From contig CAMGYJ010000009.1 of the NCBI GenBank assembly GCA_946122785.1, positions 11,500,937 through 11,564,936 on the forward strand: DNA of 64,000 nt, read 5' to 3'. How positions within the stretch are numbered: position 1 is the stretch's first letter; every line of letters starts with the position of its first letter. The notes beneath the pieces were generated by a model. That model made no database searches, had not been told where the DNA came from, and worked only from the letters and a program-made list of their open reading frames with translations. The DNA is from Linum tenue (Eukaryota > Streptophyta > Magnoliopsida > Malpighiales > Linaceae). Below, piece after piece: positions 23,151 through 36,290 of the stretch. The position numbers and the translations under genes are program-made.

Positions 23151-25575
23151 TTTTCCACATAATAGTATGAAAGCTAGAAGGTTTGGCAAGTATCTTGTTG
23201 TGTTATGATCTTTTGGGTTTAGGGTGAGAGATTGATCAGATGTGCATTCAATAGTGGTCATAATACATCTGCTGAATAGATTGTAATATGATGATTCACC
23301 ATTGTAGTAATTGCTCTATTCTGGAGTATGGAGAAATTTTATGTTATCCCTTGCCTTGTTTCTTTCTTGTGATGTCAATGCTCTCTTTCTGTATGGATGT
23401 TTGCTGTTGTTTTTTCATCCAAATTATAAAAAGATTTCTTATTTGTTCATCAAATTCATTCCTCAGACCTAAGGGCAAATGTTGGTCTTGCCTTTAATGC
23501 TTGCCTCATACCTATGACTCCATTTTTTTTATCATCGTGTTGCATTCCATCCCATGTCCCAAACTGTAGATATCGTTCATTTTGTGAAACTGTTTATTAG
23601 ATGTGTAGTAAATTTCCAACTTTCCACAAAACAGAAAGATAGTTGGATAGTAATTGATATGACAAGTCATATAGGCACAAAAATTAATGACTGATGGGTC
23701 TCCAAGAAATCATATCAGGGAACTGCCCTTCGATTCAATGCATACAAATGACAAGGCCATAAAGAAATGGGGCAGTAAAAGAGCAGCACTGTTATTAATT
23801 AGCTACAAGGGAGTGCATTGAAGGTGTGGAAAGAAGTTATGAACCATTTATGTCCTCAATTTGACAGGAGGCTGGAGCTTGGAATGGGACTTTGTTTTTC
23901 TTTTCCTTATTTGTCCTCCTAAGTTTGCTTCACAAAGGAATCACAGCTGATGAAATTGCATAATAGCATCGATTTGTAGGCTGAGGACAATAGTCAGGTA
24001 AGAAAACTGCATTGCGTTCCAACATATATAGTGTCATGAAAATGTGAAAGGTGGTGCCTTTAGTTTAGTGGCTTATTTTTTTCCATTAATTCTTTTTCCT
24101 GTCATTCACTTTTGGCCAAGTTAAAAGTAGATCAATTTTGTTCCATAATCATTTGTTGTTTTTCTTTTGCCTAGACAAATGGTTGTTTTGATTGGAAAGC
24201 ATGGCATAAGACAACATGCTTGCATGAAAAAATTTCTTTTGTAGGTGGGAAGAATAGGGTCCCTGTAATTGGGGACTGTACGGGATATCAGCACAAGACT
24301 TGTTACACAGCAACAATAGTCCTTTTTTTTTTTGTTAAAAAAGGGCAGTTCTAACTATTAACACTCATATGTTAAGCCTTGTATCTTGTGTTTACTTTCA
24401 CTTTTGTTCTTGATTATCCAGATCCAGTAATATCATGAATGATTTTCTGGAGTTTTCAGTCCCATAAAATCATTACCAAATCAGCCATTTTGTATCAGCA
24501 GCGGATCCTGTAAAAGGCCAATCAATGAAAAATGGTGAGATGAGAAGAACCGAGCTTTGTTCTTTATTACTTTCTGCTACCTTTCTGGCGGGCATTCATT
24601 TACTTGCCATTTCCCCACAACAGAACCAAAAAAAGTGACAAATCTTTGATTACATGATTTGCTATATTAGCTGGCCATTTGGTAATCAAATTATCAAGTT
24701 GCTGGAATCTCTTATTCATCGTAATTGTCAAAGTTTATATGTGTCTGTGGTTTGAACATCTATTGCAGTCTTGCAGATGTACTACTGGAAGGGCAATGAA
24801 GGAGAAAGGAAAGAAAGGGAGCGAAAGATGAAGTAGGAAGAATAAGCCAAAAAAATGAAGTTGCGAAATATATATTCCTTTCTTATTTACAGCTTGGGAT
24901 GATTGATATGACGAAGGGCAAAGAATCACTAGCCTGAGTGCTTCCCAGCGAACCAACCTTTGTGGGTAGGTGTTGACCTTTGGTATAGCTATTTATTTCA
25001 TTGAACAAACTCATTAAATGGTTTGTTCCGACACCAGTACTGCGTTGTTCTTAGACAATTGATTGGCTCTTTTGTTTTTTATTTCCCGGTTTATCACATT
25101 TAAAAAAAGTGTCACTGCAACTGGAATCCCTTTATCCCCAAAACCTTTTCGCCATCCATCCATGGGAATGAAACTATGAGAGGGGAGGGTGGTGTCTCTG
25201 CAGTCTAGACTCTAGACTATGTTAAAAGATTAAAAAGAACTCTTTTTCCTTTTCATTTGTGTTATCTTCTGAGAAAATTTTGTGGTGTGCCATTTGCATG
25301 TATTTTCTTCCGGTACAACTAAAATAGGTAGTTGTTATTTTGGGTGCAGAATCGGATCAGCTGTGCTGCATTGAAGTACAATCCTAGAAGGATTTTTAAG
25401 CGGAAAGAAAGATATGGCTTGTTTTCAAACGTTAAGCAACCAAAAGAGTGTTGGGAAAAGATTATATTTTTCTGATTCTACTACACAACATGGTCGATCC
25501 TTCTGATGAGTTGTCAAGTGAAGAAGACAAGAAACTGAAGATCACTTCACTTGTCTTAGAAGCAATATCTCTGAA

Positions 25576-25606
<31 letters not shown>

Positions 25607-25729
25607 CTCTCTGCTACACCTAGAAGGAAAACTAAGAGAAACCCAAGAAAACTATTGGGAGCTCTTTGGAGGGTTCTGCCTTTTGGGGAAATACTGTTAT
25701 TTTTAATCCAGTTTCAAAGCTTATGGCTT
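23151..25729. other. Long intergenic region
   Basis: Single-copy-looking AT-rich DNA between the small-protein gene and the EPFL gene. A CT microsatellite lies at about 25574-25601. No additional coding exon or RNA that I can support. Confidence 0.4.
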
Positions 25730-25745
25730 TTTGTATATATATGTG
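25730..25745 (+). promoter_or_regulatory. Candidate TATA box of the EPFL gene
   Basis: TTTTTGTATATATATGTGG lies about 200 bp upstream of the EPFL start codon, at a distance compatible with a leader of 150-180 nt. Position and sequence are the only support. Confidence 0.4.
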
Positions 25746-25941
25746 GAGGCAGAGTTTTCAAAGTAATCATGCACGATAGTAGTTGTTGTAGTGTGAGAGC
25801 TTCCTAAAGAATCAGCTGCATATTCCCTTCACTTCTGTCTCTGTCTGTGTTTGACATAGTTGGTCATCATTTCCAATCCAGAGATCATCATCATTAGTCA
25901 AGAGGGTAGGCAGCTGGCTCTCTTTCTACATAAGACCCGCA

Positions 25942-26536
25942 ATGGATCCCAAAACCATCACTACTTGCTCTCTTCTTCTTCTCGTATTAGCTCTGCAAAT
26001 GAACTTGGTCTGTTCCACAAGTAGGCCTCTTACAGCTAATCAACCAGGTAAGCAAGTTGTCTCATTTCACTGCTTCTTTTCTTCTGCTTCTTAATGAAAA
26101 TCGGTGGCTTAAAACTTCCTTCAATCCTCTCGTCCGATGATTGTTTTCCTTACCAGTGGTTAGTCAGCAACCATCATAGTATGTCATGGAAGTAGAATTC
26201 GGAACCCATCTGAGCTCAAATCAGGTACTTTCTGGTTTGCCTGTTGCCAAAACAGCTTCTTTCCTTCAACATTAAAATTTCAGCTTTTAACCATGAGAAA
26301 ATGTGGGAACTCTTTTATAGGGGATTCGTGAGGAAGCTTATTACTCGAAAGGATTTGGGAAAATAGGATCAAGCCCACCAAACTGTGAGCACAAGTGCTA
26401 TGGCTGCTCACCATGTGAAGCAACTGAAGTGCCTACAACTAGTAGAAGCCACAGCCATGGCCTGAGATTGAGCTATGCTAATTATGAGCCAGAGAGTTGG
26501 AAATGCAAATGTGGGCCTTCTTTCTACAGCCCGTGA
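25942..26536 (+). CDS. EPFL: EPIDERMAL PATTERNING FACTOR-like secreted peptide
   Basis: Three exons: 25942-26047, 26196-26224 (29 nt) and 26321-26536 (351 nt, 116 residues, stop TGA). Residues 1-25 form a signal peptide (MDPKTITTC, then a Leu-rich core, ending CSTS). The mature C-terminal domain begins near KIGSSPPNCEHKCYGCSPC and ends WKCKCGPSFYSP. The six cysteines follow the EPFL spacing (C-x3-C-x2-C-x2-C, a loop, then C-x-C). EPFL peptides are apoplastic ligands of ERECTA-family kinases with TMM, controlling stomata, inflorescence growth or leaf margins. The NYxPxSWKCKCG ending resembles the EPFL1/2/8-type group more than EPF1/2 or stomagen; this is a family judgement. The tiny exon 2 was chosen because only the acceptor GTAG/AATTCGG keeps frame into exon 3. 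Confidence 0.88.
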
Positions 26537-27388
26537 AAGAGAAGAGATTAATGATTACTATTCAGGGATTCCTGACTTTTGAGGGAAAATATGAACTTGA
26601 GTTAGATAGTCACATTTATAGATTTAGAGGGTTGTCTAATCGTTTGTGTTACTGATCCTGTATGTGTAGGAGATTACTCTGTTTCTGTTTGTGTACAAAT
26701 TTTGTTCTGCCGATTGTCTTGATTATTTGAGTAGTCAGGGAAAGGAAAAGAAGAGGTTTTGCATCATTTGTAATATTGCTATTGCACTCTATGACGTTGT
26801 TCTTTGTTCTTTTTGTGGAATGCGAAGGTGCTCTTCAGTTCTTTGTTCTCTGTTTTCGAGTATGTTTTGGCATGATGTAAAACACATTAAAGCCAGTTTT
26901 TCATTGTTAAGGCATCATCTTCCCATGAGATAAACCATGAGGGGTAGTGACTTATTTCCTTTTTTTTTTCTCAATAAAACTTATTTCCTTTGTTGGATGT
27001 GTTTTCGAGACAAGCGATTGCTAATGAATTAAACTCATTGTGTATATATAAATTTGTGCACATGTGCTACAATGGGATATATCAACCACCATGAGTTTGT
27101 ATGTTTAAAAACGAATTTTGGGTTGTTTTGATGATATAATGCAATGAGTCAATTTGTTCTAATTGTTTTAAAATGAAATTATTGTGTCAAACTAATTTGT
27201 TTGGCAACACAAAATAAGGATGCAATAATTTGGTTAAGGCAATTTGAATTGCCTTGTTTTATATTATTTTGAATTGCTAGGTGGAGAGACAAGTATTTTG
27301 AAATGATACGTTTTTGTGAGGCAATTGTCAGATATTTCAAAAATCCACCATCCAATAGACTCTTTAAACTAGATGGGAAAAAAACAAT
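26537..27388. other. EPFL 3' flank and spacer
   Basis: Probable 3' UTR (to about 26950) followed by AT-rich DNA. No further gene seen. Confidence 0.4.
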
Positions 27389-29020
27389 GTCCCGACTATT
27401 TCTACTAATCGGGAAATTGGAGGATCGATAGAGCAAGAAAATGAAAGCAAGAAACGAAATAAGACACACGATTTACGTGGTTCACTAACACAATGTGTGT
27501 TAACTAGTCCATGGACAGGAGAGAGCCAGTTTCACTATACTTCGAGGAGATACAGATTACATAGGAGTTTGAGAAGTATTTATCGTACTTCTCCATGTGG
27601 TCTAACCTTAATCCAATATGATAAGAATAAGGTTACAAACCAGGCCCAGAATAGAAACTTACATGTGTATAAACCCATTCACTGTGGATAGTAAACAAGA
27701 CAACCAAAAACTTTCAGTAAAGAGTAATTAGCTGGCTTACTAGACCACACACCATAAGGAGTTTTGCACTCGTTACCTGTGTGAGGTCCACGGTCGATGA
27801 GGTTGCACGCCATGTTTACTGCTTCTACATAGAACCTTGTTAGTGGGTCTTTGAAGAAGGTGGTCCCCAATGGGGTATCGCCATATTTAGGATTCAATGA
27901 GATACCTCTCAAGTCCAACATTAGAGAGCATGCTTGCTCTCTCCAACAATGTATGTTTCATCCTTTCTTCGCTGTCATTCTACTGTGGAGTGTCTCTAAC
28001 AGTCCGATGACGGGCAACCCCTTCATCCTTGCAGAATTCGTTGAACTCAAAATTACAGAACTCCTAACCATTAGCGATTCAAAGTATCATGATCTTCATT
28101 TAGGTATGATTCTCCACCAAGGCCTTCCACATCTTGAACTTCTTGAAGCCTTCACTTTTCTGCTTTATCATGAAAATCCAAGTAAATCTTGAGTAATCAT
28201 CAATAATAGACAGAAAATACATGTTGCCTCCAATATATTCAACTATTGAAGGACCGTAATAGACAAAGTGGAGGTAATCCAATATCGCATTCGTCCGGTG
28301 GATACCCTTATTAGGAATCTTACTGTGATGTAATTTTCCAAACACACATTGTTTGCAAAATTCTAAACTCTGCACCTTGTGCCTGCAAAGAAGATCTCTC
28401 TTCGACAAAACTTGCATCCCACATTCACTCATATGATCCAGTCTCATGTGTCAGAGAGTTGTCATATCTTCCTAATGAACCTAAGCTGATGCAACGACAG
28501 CAGAACCTGACAAGTGACAACACATATCCTTGCAATGCATACAAGATGCCATGCTTCACGCCTTTCAGTACCTTCCTTGAACCTTTACAGACATACAAAA
28601 CTCCACATCTTCTCTTGAAACTAAGACCTTTGTTGTCGAGAAGACTTAAAGAGATCAAATTCTTTGTCATTTGTGGAATATCCTGACATCGTTCACGGTA
28701 CAGAATGAACCATCATGTCTGAGACCCTAGCCTGATTTCCAACCACGACTCTTATATCACTTGTCACGACTATTTCTATGGATCGGGAAATTGGAAGATT
28801 AATAGAGCAACAAACGAAACAAGACACACGGATTTACGTGATTGACTAACACGATGTGTGCTAGCTAGTCCAAGGGCAGAAGAGAGCTCGTTTCACTATA
28901 CTTTGAGGAGATACGTATTACATAGGAGTATGAGAAGTATTTATATTACTTCTCCATGTGGCCTAACCCTAATCCAATATGGTAAATAATGAGGTCACAA
29001 AGGTGTATAAATCCATACAC
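27389..29020 (-). mobile_element. Decayed Ty1/copia retrotransposon
   Basis: Two related direct repeats (about 27389-27685 and 28764-29020) share CGACTATTTCT, CGGGAAATTGG, AGACACACG and GAGAAGTATTTAT. They differ by many substitutions and indels and are taken as old LTRs. Between them, on the minus strand, are broken pol pieces. A GAG-pre-integrase segment near 28670-28370 includes CKQCVFGKLHHSKIP. An integrase core at 28330-28130 includes YFLSIIDDYSRFTWIFM. A later integrase part lies at 27921-27700 (TPYGVWSSKPANYSLLKVFG). Several frameshifts and a large internal deletion (no reverse transcriptase or RNase H seen) make it inactive. Confidence 0.8.
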
Positions 29021-30971
29021 CATGGCTTCCAATCATAGCCAGATAGTCTGGTTCAAGACATATCAACATACACATTAAGTGAGGAGGGAAACAAATTGGA
29101 TGCAAATCTTTAATTTGATTTAGCATCCATAATAGAATATGAAAAGTAACTAACTTTCATCTCACTCACGATCACAAACTTGCTCTATCATAAGAGAGAC
29201 ACTATTCAAATCAGGTAGAAAGATTTTAGCAGCTGAGGCTATCATCATTGGTATGATAAAGATGCAAGGTTTTCAATGGAGAGAAAGGGGAGTCTTTACT
29301 ATCTTTACCCAACGGAGATAAAGATACAACGGTTTTAATTTGATCATAATAACTTTTAAGGATTATGTGAAATTTAGAAGATAAATGCAGTGATAGTTCA
29401 AGGTTGCATGTTAAATGGCAAAAGGATTTCCCAGAATATTAAATATGAGAAAAGTTCGAGCCAGACAAATATATTAATCCTAATTACAACTGTGTCATTT
29501 TGATTTTAGAAGAAAAATGAATGCTTCTTTATCAAGGACACACAAATCTAAAGATTGACCACGATTGTATGGTTGTTCTAGTAATCATATTATATTGATA
29601 ATAAAAATGGTCACACAAGTTTTAAGAAGTTAACAAACTACTTGTATAAGTGTGTTAAGATCAATGTGAGTGTAACTACCAATGTTAGTATGCATAAATT
29701 ATTCTTTGACATAAGCCGATTTACTCTTTTCAATTTGAACAACTCCTTCAATTTTAAACACACATTAATCATTTCACTTTTACTATATGATGAATAAGTT
29801 TTGATTATACTATATTGCTTCATTTAAAAAAATCCATCATGCAAAAGACCCCTTAAATTAGATGAAAAAACACATTAAGTGAAAAGGGGAAAATTTTGGA
29901 AACACATGCAAAGCATTCATTAACGAGTTCGATGCAAATCTCTAATTTGATTTAAAACGGAGAACGAAACATGAAAATTGCTTTTTTTGTCATAGGTATC
30001 CCACGAGGGGAAACAACAAGATACGAGATTATGAGTACAAAACCTTTGCAGGTCGAATCACAAAAGATAAAAAAACTTATTGCATCATTAGAGAGACATT
30101 ATTCAAATCAGGTAGTAAGATTTCAGCAACAGAGACTATCGTCATTGGTACAATGGAAGATGCTAGGGGTTCATTGGAAAGAAATGAGAGAATCTTTACT
30201 ATCTTTCCATATACAAATGGTGATATGGAGAAGGCAATTGGGGAAGTGCTTTCAACTACATGACATGATTTCTTCTTGGTACACCGAACACTTACTCGAT
30301 CTTTTCTTTCCTCCTCCTATATATGGGTAGCTGCACTTCAAGATGCCTCTTCACGATCTCCGAGGGCTCTTTTTTATGCAGTACCCTTTTCAGCTCATGG
30401 TCGTGGAGATCCATCTACACAAATAAATAAATAAATAAGATGCAACCACTTTTGTATAAACTAGAAGAAGAATCAAACACCTAAAACAACACAGAAATCA
30501 AACAACTAGAACACCACATAAATTAAACATAAATGGTCCCTCAGCAACAGACCAATAAGTATTGAAATCGAAGACACATAGAGGAGATGAGTAACTGGAT
30601 AACTCCAATTGAATAGAAAGAACAACAAAAATTATGTTCTCAAATCACCAAAACCTAATTTTGTTTTCAACGAACTATATGCATACCAAGAATCAACAAT
30701 AGAGAAATTAAATTAAGAGTATGTGAAATTGGAAATAACGGAGTAGCAAGAATTGAATTCCGACAAACAGCTTGACATGAGATGATGAAGATAGAGAAGT
30801 AGGCAGATATCACGATTTATTTGAACAGAACAAGAGAATTCCCTTTTATGAAATCACATAATAGAAACCAGAAGCCAAGCAGAGAAACTAGAAAACATAC
30901 CAGAACTGAATTCAACGAAAAAATGTGGAAACATAAATTGAAAATCAAACTACAACTAGGCATTTAAAAAA

Positions 30972-31313
30972 GGGTAATGTCTATTTTTTATCCAAACCTT
31001 TTTCAAAATTTTTTATATTATCCAAACCTATTAAAATGCTATTAATTAGCCAAATCTTTCGCAATGCATCAAAATATTAGCTATTTTTACGTCATCGTTA
31101 ATAATTTTGTAACTCTTTTCTTAGTTAAAATACTAAAATTTTGCAATGTTGACCTTCATGTGTCTCTTCCAAGTCAGTATCATGTTGGCAAGTCAATATT
31201 ACTAAAAAAATTGCTAATGGAAAGTTAACATTTGGTTAATTCTTAGTATTTCGATAGGTTTGGATAATATAAAAGAATCTGGAAAAGATTTGGATAAAAA
31301 ATAGACATTACCC
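30972..31313. mobile_element. MITE with GGGTAATGTCTATTTTTTAT ends, 9-bp duplication
   Basis: A 342-bp relative of the element at 21687. Its ends GGGTAATGTCTATTTTTTAT continue into CCAAACCTTTTTCA and are mirrored at the right. It has a perfect 9-bp duplication TTTAAAAAA (30963-30971 and 31314-31322). It sits in a repeat module whose sister copies near 31490 and 32550 lack it. Confidence 0.82.
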
Positions 31314-32143
31314 TTTAAAAAATCATCGAAGGTGACCTAAGATAACGGGATCTCGATAGCAAATGAACATGAATGGAATCGATGGCAAAGAAGGAAACTA
31401 GAAAACAGAGCCGAAATAGAATTCAACGAAGAATGCAAAACCGGAAATCTCCTTGAAGAACGTTGAGCTTGTATGTCTCACCTAGAAACAACAACTGGAC
31501 TCGCAAAAAATAATCGAAGATTACCTAGTGTAATGGGATTTCAAAAAGTTAACAAAGTGCTTATATAAGTATGTTAAGTGTGAGTGTGACTATCATTTTT
31601 ATATCATGTAGTATGCGTAAATTAGTCTTTAACATAAACTTATTTACTTTTTTTTTTACTCGAGAGACACCTTCGATTTTAAAAACACATTGATCTTTGC
31701 CACTTTTAAAAGATGACGAACAAATTTTGATTCTTCAAAATTTTAAAAATTCATCATGCAAAAGAACACTGGAATAAGATGAAAAAACACATTAAGTGAA
31801 AAAGGAAACAAATTAAAACACAGGCAAAACTTTCATTCACAAGTTTGATGAACATCTTTAATTTGATTTAGCATTGAGAATGGAACATGAAATGTGACTA
31901 AATTTCATCCCGCTCACAATCAAAAACTTGCTCCACAATTAGAGAAGGACTATTCAAATAAGGTACTAAGAATTTAGCAGCTGAGTCTATGATCATTGGT
32001 ACGATAGAATAAGATACGAATCTGTAGTATCCGAATAAAGGTATCCGAAAACCCTATGAAATTTTGCAAAGCATGCATCAACCATGTCCTCAACTACTTC
32101 AAGACTTTGCGAAGCAATTTTCAACTCGTGTTTAATCATAGGA

Positions 32144-32428
32144 CTATCCTCCCTGTTGTATATAATGAATCCAATATAATAGAGTACACCACGTTGAGCT
32201 AGAACCTTCCTTGAACCAATCTAATAGGAAGGCTTTGATAGCCCTATCACTATTCTCAAGCTCAACTCCAATTTTATCAGCCTCGTGACGAGCTTCCACA
32301 GAATCTCCATTAGCTTTTGCACGGTCATAGAGAGCCTTCTTCTCCCAAAAGCTAAAATCATGGTTTTGAGACCCATATGCGTCTGCAATGTTCATTCTCC
32401 AATCACGACCAAGGAAACTTAATTTCAT
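32144..32428 (-). pseudogene. Unidentified coding-like fragment
   Basis: A 94-codon open frame whose first 70 residues look protein-like: MNIADAYGSQNHDFSFWEKK, ALYDRAKANGDSVEARHEAD, IGVELENSDRAIKAFLLDWF. This is a charged, helix-prone composition unlike the AT-rich noncoding DNA around it. I do not recognise the family. It lies inside the complex repeat array and may be a captured or decayed gene exon. Expression and true boundaries are unknown. Confidence 0.3.
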
Positions 32429-34805
32429 AATTACATCAACAAACTAGAAGAAGAATCAAACGAAGAATGCAGAATAGGAAATCTCGGTGAAGAATGAAGA
32501 ATCAGAAATCTCTTTGAAGAACATTGAGCTCGTATGTCTCACTTGGAAACTACAACTAGATTAGAAAAAAAAGACGTTGACCTAATATAACGAGATCTCA
32601 ATAGCGAATAAACATGAACAAAATTAATGGCGAGGAGGCAAACAAGAAAAGAGAGTAGAAAGAGAATACAATGATAAATGCGGAATCACAAATCTCACTG
32701 AAGAACGTTGAGATCGTATCTGGCGAGGATTCAAAGAGCAGTATGATGCATTGCTAAAAGAAGATCAAATGGACAGTTGGATATGCCAATAGGAAACGAG
32801 AAGGGAGAAGAAAATAAAAATAAGAGGGCAAGGAAGAGCAAAGCGAAGAGGCACAACAACCAGATACAAGTTTTCTTTCCACCTTCCTTACACCTACAGC
32901 TAGACCCTACTCGCTTTCCTAAGTCAAAATTCAAAATACTCACAGCTCATATGTCCATCCTTTTCTTCTTCCCCCGCCATGCAAAACTAAACAACCATCC
33001 ATCTTTTCTTAATTACAACTACGACATTTTGATTATCAAGAACACACGGATCTAAAGAGTGATCATGATTGTATGGTTGTTCTATGAATTATATTATATG
33101 AATAAATTGAAAATGGTCACACAACTTTCAAAAAGTTAACAAACTGCTTGTATAAATATGTTAAGATAAATATGAGTGCGCCTATCATTTTTAGACTATG
33201 TGCGTAAATTATTCTTTGACATAAGCTGATTTACTTTTTTCAATGCAATCAACTCCTCTGATTTTAAACACATATTGATCTTTATCAGTTTTACTGGATG
33301 TTAACAAGTTTTGATTCTACCACATTGCCTCATGTAAACAAATTCATCATGTAAATTGCAAAAGATCCCTTAAACTAGATTAAAATCACATTAAGTGAAA
33401 AGGTAAAAAAATTTGAAAACACATGCAAATCTTTTTTTTTTGATGGTTCATGCAAATCTTTCATTCACAAGTTGGATGGCAATCTTTCATTTTATTTAGC
33501 ATTTAGATGCCGTTTGGAGAATTTAAAGGGTTGTTTGGAGGATTGGAGTCTATATCTTTAGATTTTAACCAATTTAAAGATTCTAACTCTTTGCATAGTT
33601 GAATACATATTTTTAAATATTTATTATTTGGTAATTACAATTTTTAACATTCAATAAAAAATAAAAATATTTTTAACAATACATGTTTACCCTTAACTAA
33701 AAGAATCTGAGTGGGTCGAGAATTATTTAGAATTTATTGTTTAGTGTGTTTAGGGGAATAAATAAGAAAATAAAGAAAAAAGTAGGGGAAAAAATCTTAA
33801 ATGGATTTATAGGATCTCTTTAATTATAAGATATTTGATATCTCTAAATTTTAGTGATATGACATTTTTTTATAGAAGTAATATGACATTTATTAAGATA
33901 ATATCCACCTATATAAAATAACTCCGTAAATTGAAACTCTTTCTTATAAAATCTTAGGGTATGAAAAGTTTAACCATTATTTGCAAGATGGACCAGCCTG
34001 CTTTTTCATGGTCATGACACATGATCATAATTTATTGATTTTGGGTATTTTAGACTCTGAAGTAAGTGGCGTTCCCTTTTAGGTTTTTTTGATTTAGTGG
34101 TCAAGAAATTGAAATAAGCTCATAATAACTAAGTTGTTTGGTCAATACTCAATAGACTTCTTGGGGTATGAAATTAGACACAACTACACTTGTATCCGCT
34201 AGACTAGACTATACCAACCTTATTATTTTAATTTTGTCAATAGAAATGTACCAAGAAATAATAGACAAATTTGATACGTTGGATTGTAATTTTGTTAAAA
34301 ATTCAATGGTTTGTTGCATGGGCGGAGTCAGGAGTTTGGTTTGGGAGGCCAGAATTTTTTAGTACATTACTGTAAATAGACGAACAATTAAAATAATTAT
34401 AAAGATTTATAAAAAAAATTAAAGTAATTTAATTATCAAAATATTAAGAAATTAAAGTTTAAAATTTAAATCTAGATTGGTTTTCCATCAAAATTACAGT
34501 AATTGGAGATTGAACCCCTTTGTCAAAGTATAAATCTTAGATAACTAAATAGATTTTTAATCAAAATTAAAATCATTGTCAAATTTATTAGGGAAAACGT
34601 TATCACTAAAAAATTATAAGATGAATAACTTAATTTCAAACTCACGAAATCAAAAATATAAAGTTAAGGAACTAAATTAACTTTACAGCTACACTATAAC
34701 TAATGACGAAAAATAAATATATTGAAAATGGGATGAACTGTTAAAAATGGTAAAAACAATAGATTGATGGTGATTGAACCACCAACAACTTATAATAATC
34801 CACTT

Positions 34806-36102
34806 GGGTCGTTTGTTTCATGAATTTAAAAATGAAGGTTTTCTAATTTAAAAAACCCAAGAATTTGTTAGGGATTTTTTAGAGATTTGTTGCATTACGG
34901 ATTTCCATTGTTTGCTTAGTTGATTTGATCATAGATTTATGGGTTATGGATTTATAGCTTTAATTACCTTACTACGCTTCTTTATGTTAGATTTATATAA
35001 CTTTACTTGTGTTTCTAATTTTATTCTTGTGGTCATATTGTTAATTTGTGCTTTTAAATTGACATTTTATAGCCAGCTCGTAAAATTAGTAGCCACGAGA
35101 TATTAAAATGTGTAGATAATCACAATATATAGTTGTAATCTTACAATTCTTGACTAAAATTTATTTGTTATAATTAGTATTTTAACAACAAATGTAGTTT
35201 GTAGCTAAAGGGTATTACTTGCCATCCAAATCAAAATTTGAATCAAAATAATCATACGTTTATGGCAAAATAAATGTGTGACATAGACCTTCACAAATAG
35301 CCATGAGGAATAAATTATAGTCATTAGCATGTTATTAGCTTATGGCATAGGTTATGTAGTCATTAGCATTTTATTAGCTACAATATTACTTTTCATGGCT
35401 AAGTTTGTAGCTATAAGAGGCAATTGTAGTAGTGCAAAGAATAACTAATGACGGGTAATGTTGGAATAAATAAATAATAAAGAGATATATAAGTCATGTT
35501 TCATGAAAGATTTGTTCCCTTCTTAAAATCCCAACTAAATAGGTGGGATTTACAAAACAGTGGGGCCCACGGATTTGGAGCCCCATATAAGTGGACCCCA
35601 TGGATTTGGTACCCCCATCTTGGCTCAACAACATGGTTGTCATGCCGGTGGTATGCCACCCGGTTGAACCTGGTTCAACCTGTGCCGGTCATGAAACCGG
35701 CATGACACCACCGGTATGACCGGTATGATCGACTTATGCATTCTAAGTAAAATGACATCATTTTAACGAATTTAATGAATAAAAAAATTAATTTATTATT
35801 CATTTTATGAATGTAATTGTTAAAATTGATGATATTTGTTGGATTGTAACTAAATTGTCCACAAATATGTTTTATATATGATTAAATACATTGGATATCA
35901 ATTGTTTTCACATTTTTTTAAACTGACATGAACCGACACAAACTGGTTATACCACCGGTGGTACCATTCCACTTGCCAAATCGGCACAACGGTATAAACC
36001 GGTTTGACAACCTTGCTCAACAAACAATGGCTTTTGGACAAATCCTTCATGTGTTGGATTTAAGAACCAATCCCATATCCAAATCTATGAAGCAAACGAC
36101 CC
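34806..36102. mobile_element. PIF/Harbinger-like element nested in the hAT-like element
   Basis: The ends GGGTCGTTTGTTTCATGAAT and the complement of GGGTCGTTTGCTTCATAGAT form about 20-bp inverted repeats. They are flanked by a 3-bp duplication CTT (34803-34805 and 36103-36105). Ends and duplication length fit PIF/Harbinger, although TWA is the usual target. 1297 bp, noncoding, itself interrupted at 35632. Confidence 0.6.
35632..36014 (-). mobile_element. CCGGT-family MULE-type MITE, inverted copy
   Basis: A 383-bp element that is the reverse complement of the 1993-2376 copy with high similarity throughout, including the AT-rich core. It has a perfect 9-bp duplication GCTCAACAA (35623-35631 and 36015-36023). 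Ends are CATGGTTGTCATGCCGG and CCGGTTTGACAACCTT. It is the innermost layer of a three-element nest. Confidence 0.87.
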
Positions 36103-36290
36103 CTTAATAATTGTTGAATAGCCATTCCTCCACTAGGCCAAATCACTTCTTCTGTCACACTATTGCACAAGCAATAAATTATAAAACTACTTTAATTACT
36201 ACGTAATTCTCAGAATGCTCGAGCATTCATTCGTGATTTTGGTAATTCTCGAGGAGCGGGACCCCTTAGATCCTGTGTAGCTCCGCCCCT

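Larger units (their letters stand above)
29071..33500. repeat. Complex array of diverged segmental repeats
   Basis: Shared modules recur. Module A (GTTAACAAACTxCTTGTATAA through CACATTAAGTGAAAAxG) is near 29605, 31545 and 33115. Module B (CTTTAATTTGATTTAGCAT through ATTCAAATCAGGTA and CATTGGTAC) is near 29071, 29872, 31790 and, partly, 33450. Module C (GAAGAACxTTGAGCTxGTATGTCTCAC) is near 31452, 32515 and, partly, 32700. Copies are roughly 75-90 percent alike by eye. No recognised transposon protein was found. Confidence 0.6.
34317..36290. mobile_element. Outer hAT-like element with nested insertions
   Basis: Its short ends, CATGGGCGGAG and the complement of AGGGGCGGAGCTACACAGG, match a frequent plant hAT-MITE terminus. 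It is flanked by GGTTTGTTG (34308-34316) and GGTTTGCTG (36291-36299), an 8-9 bp duplication with one mismatch. The 1974-bp interior is noncoding and contains two further nested elements. Confidence 0.55.
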
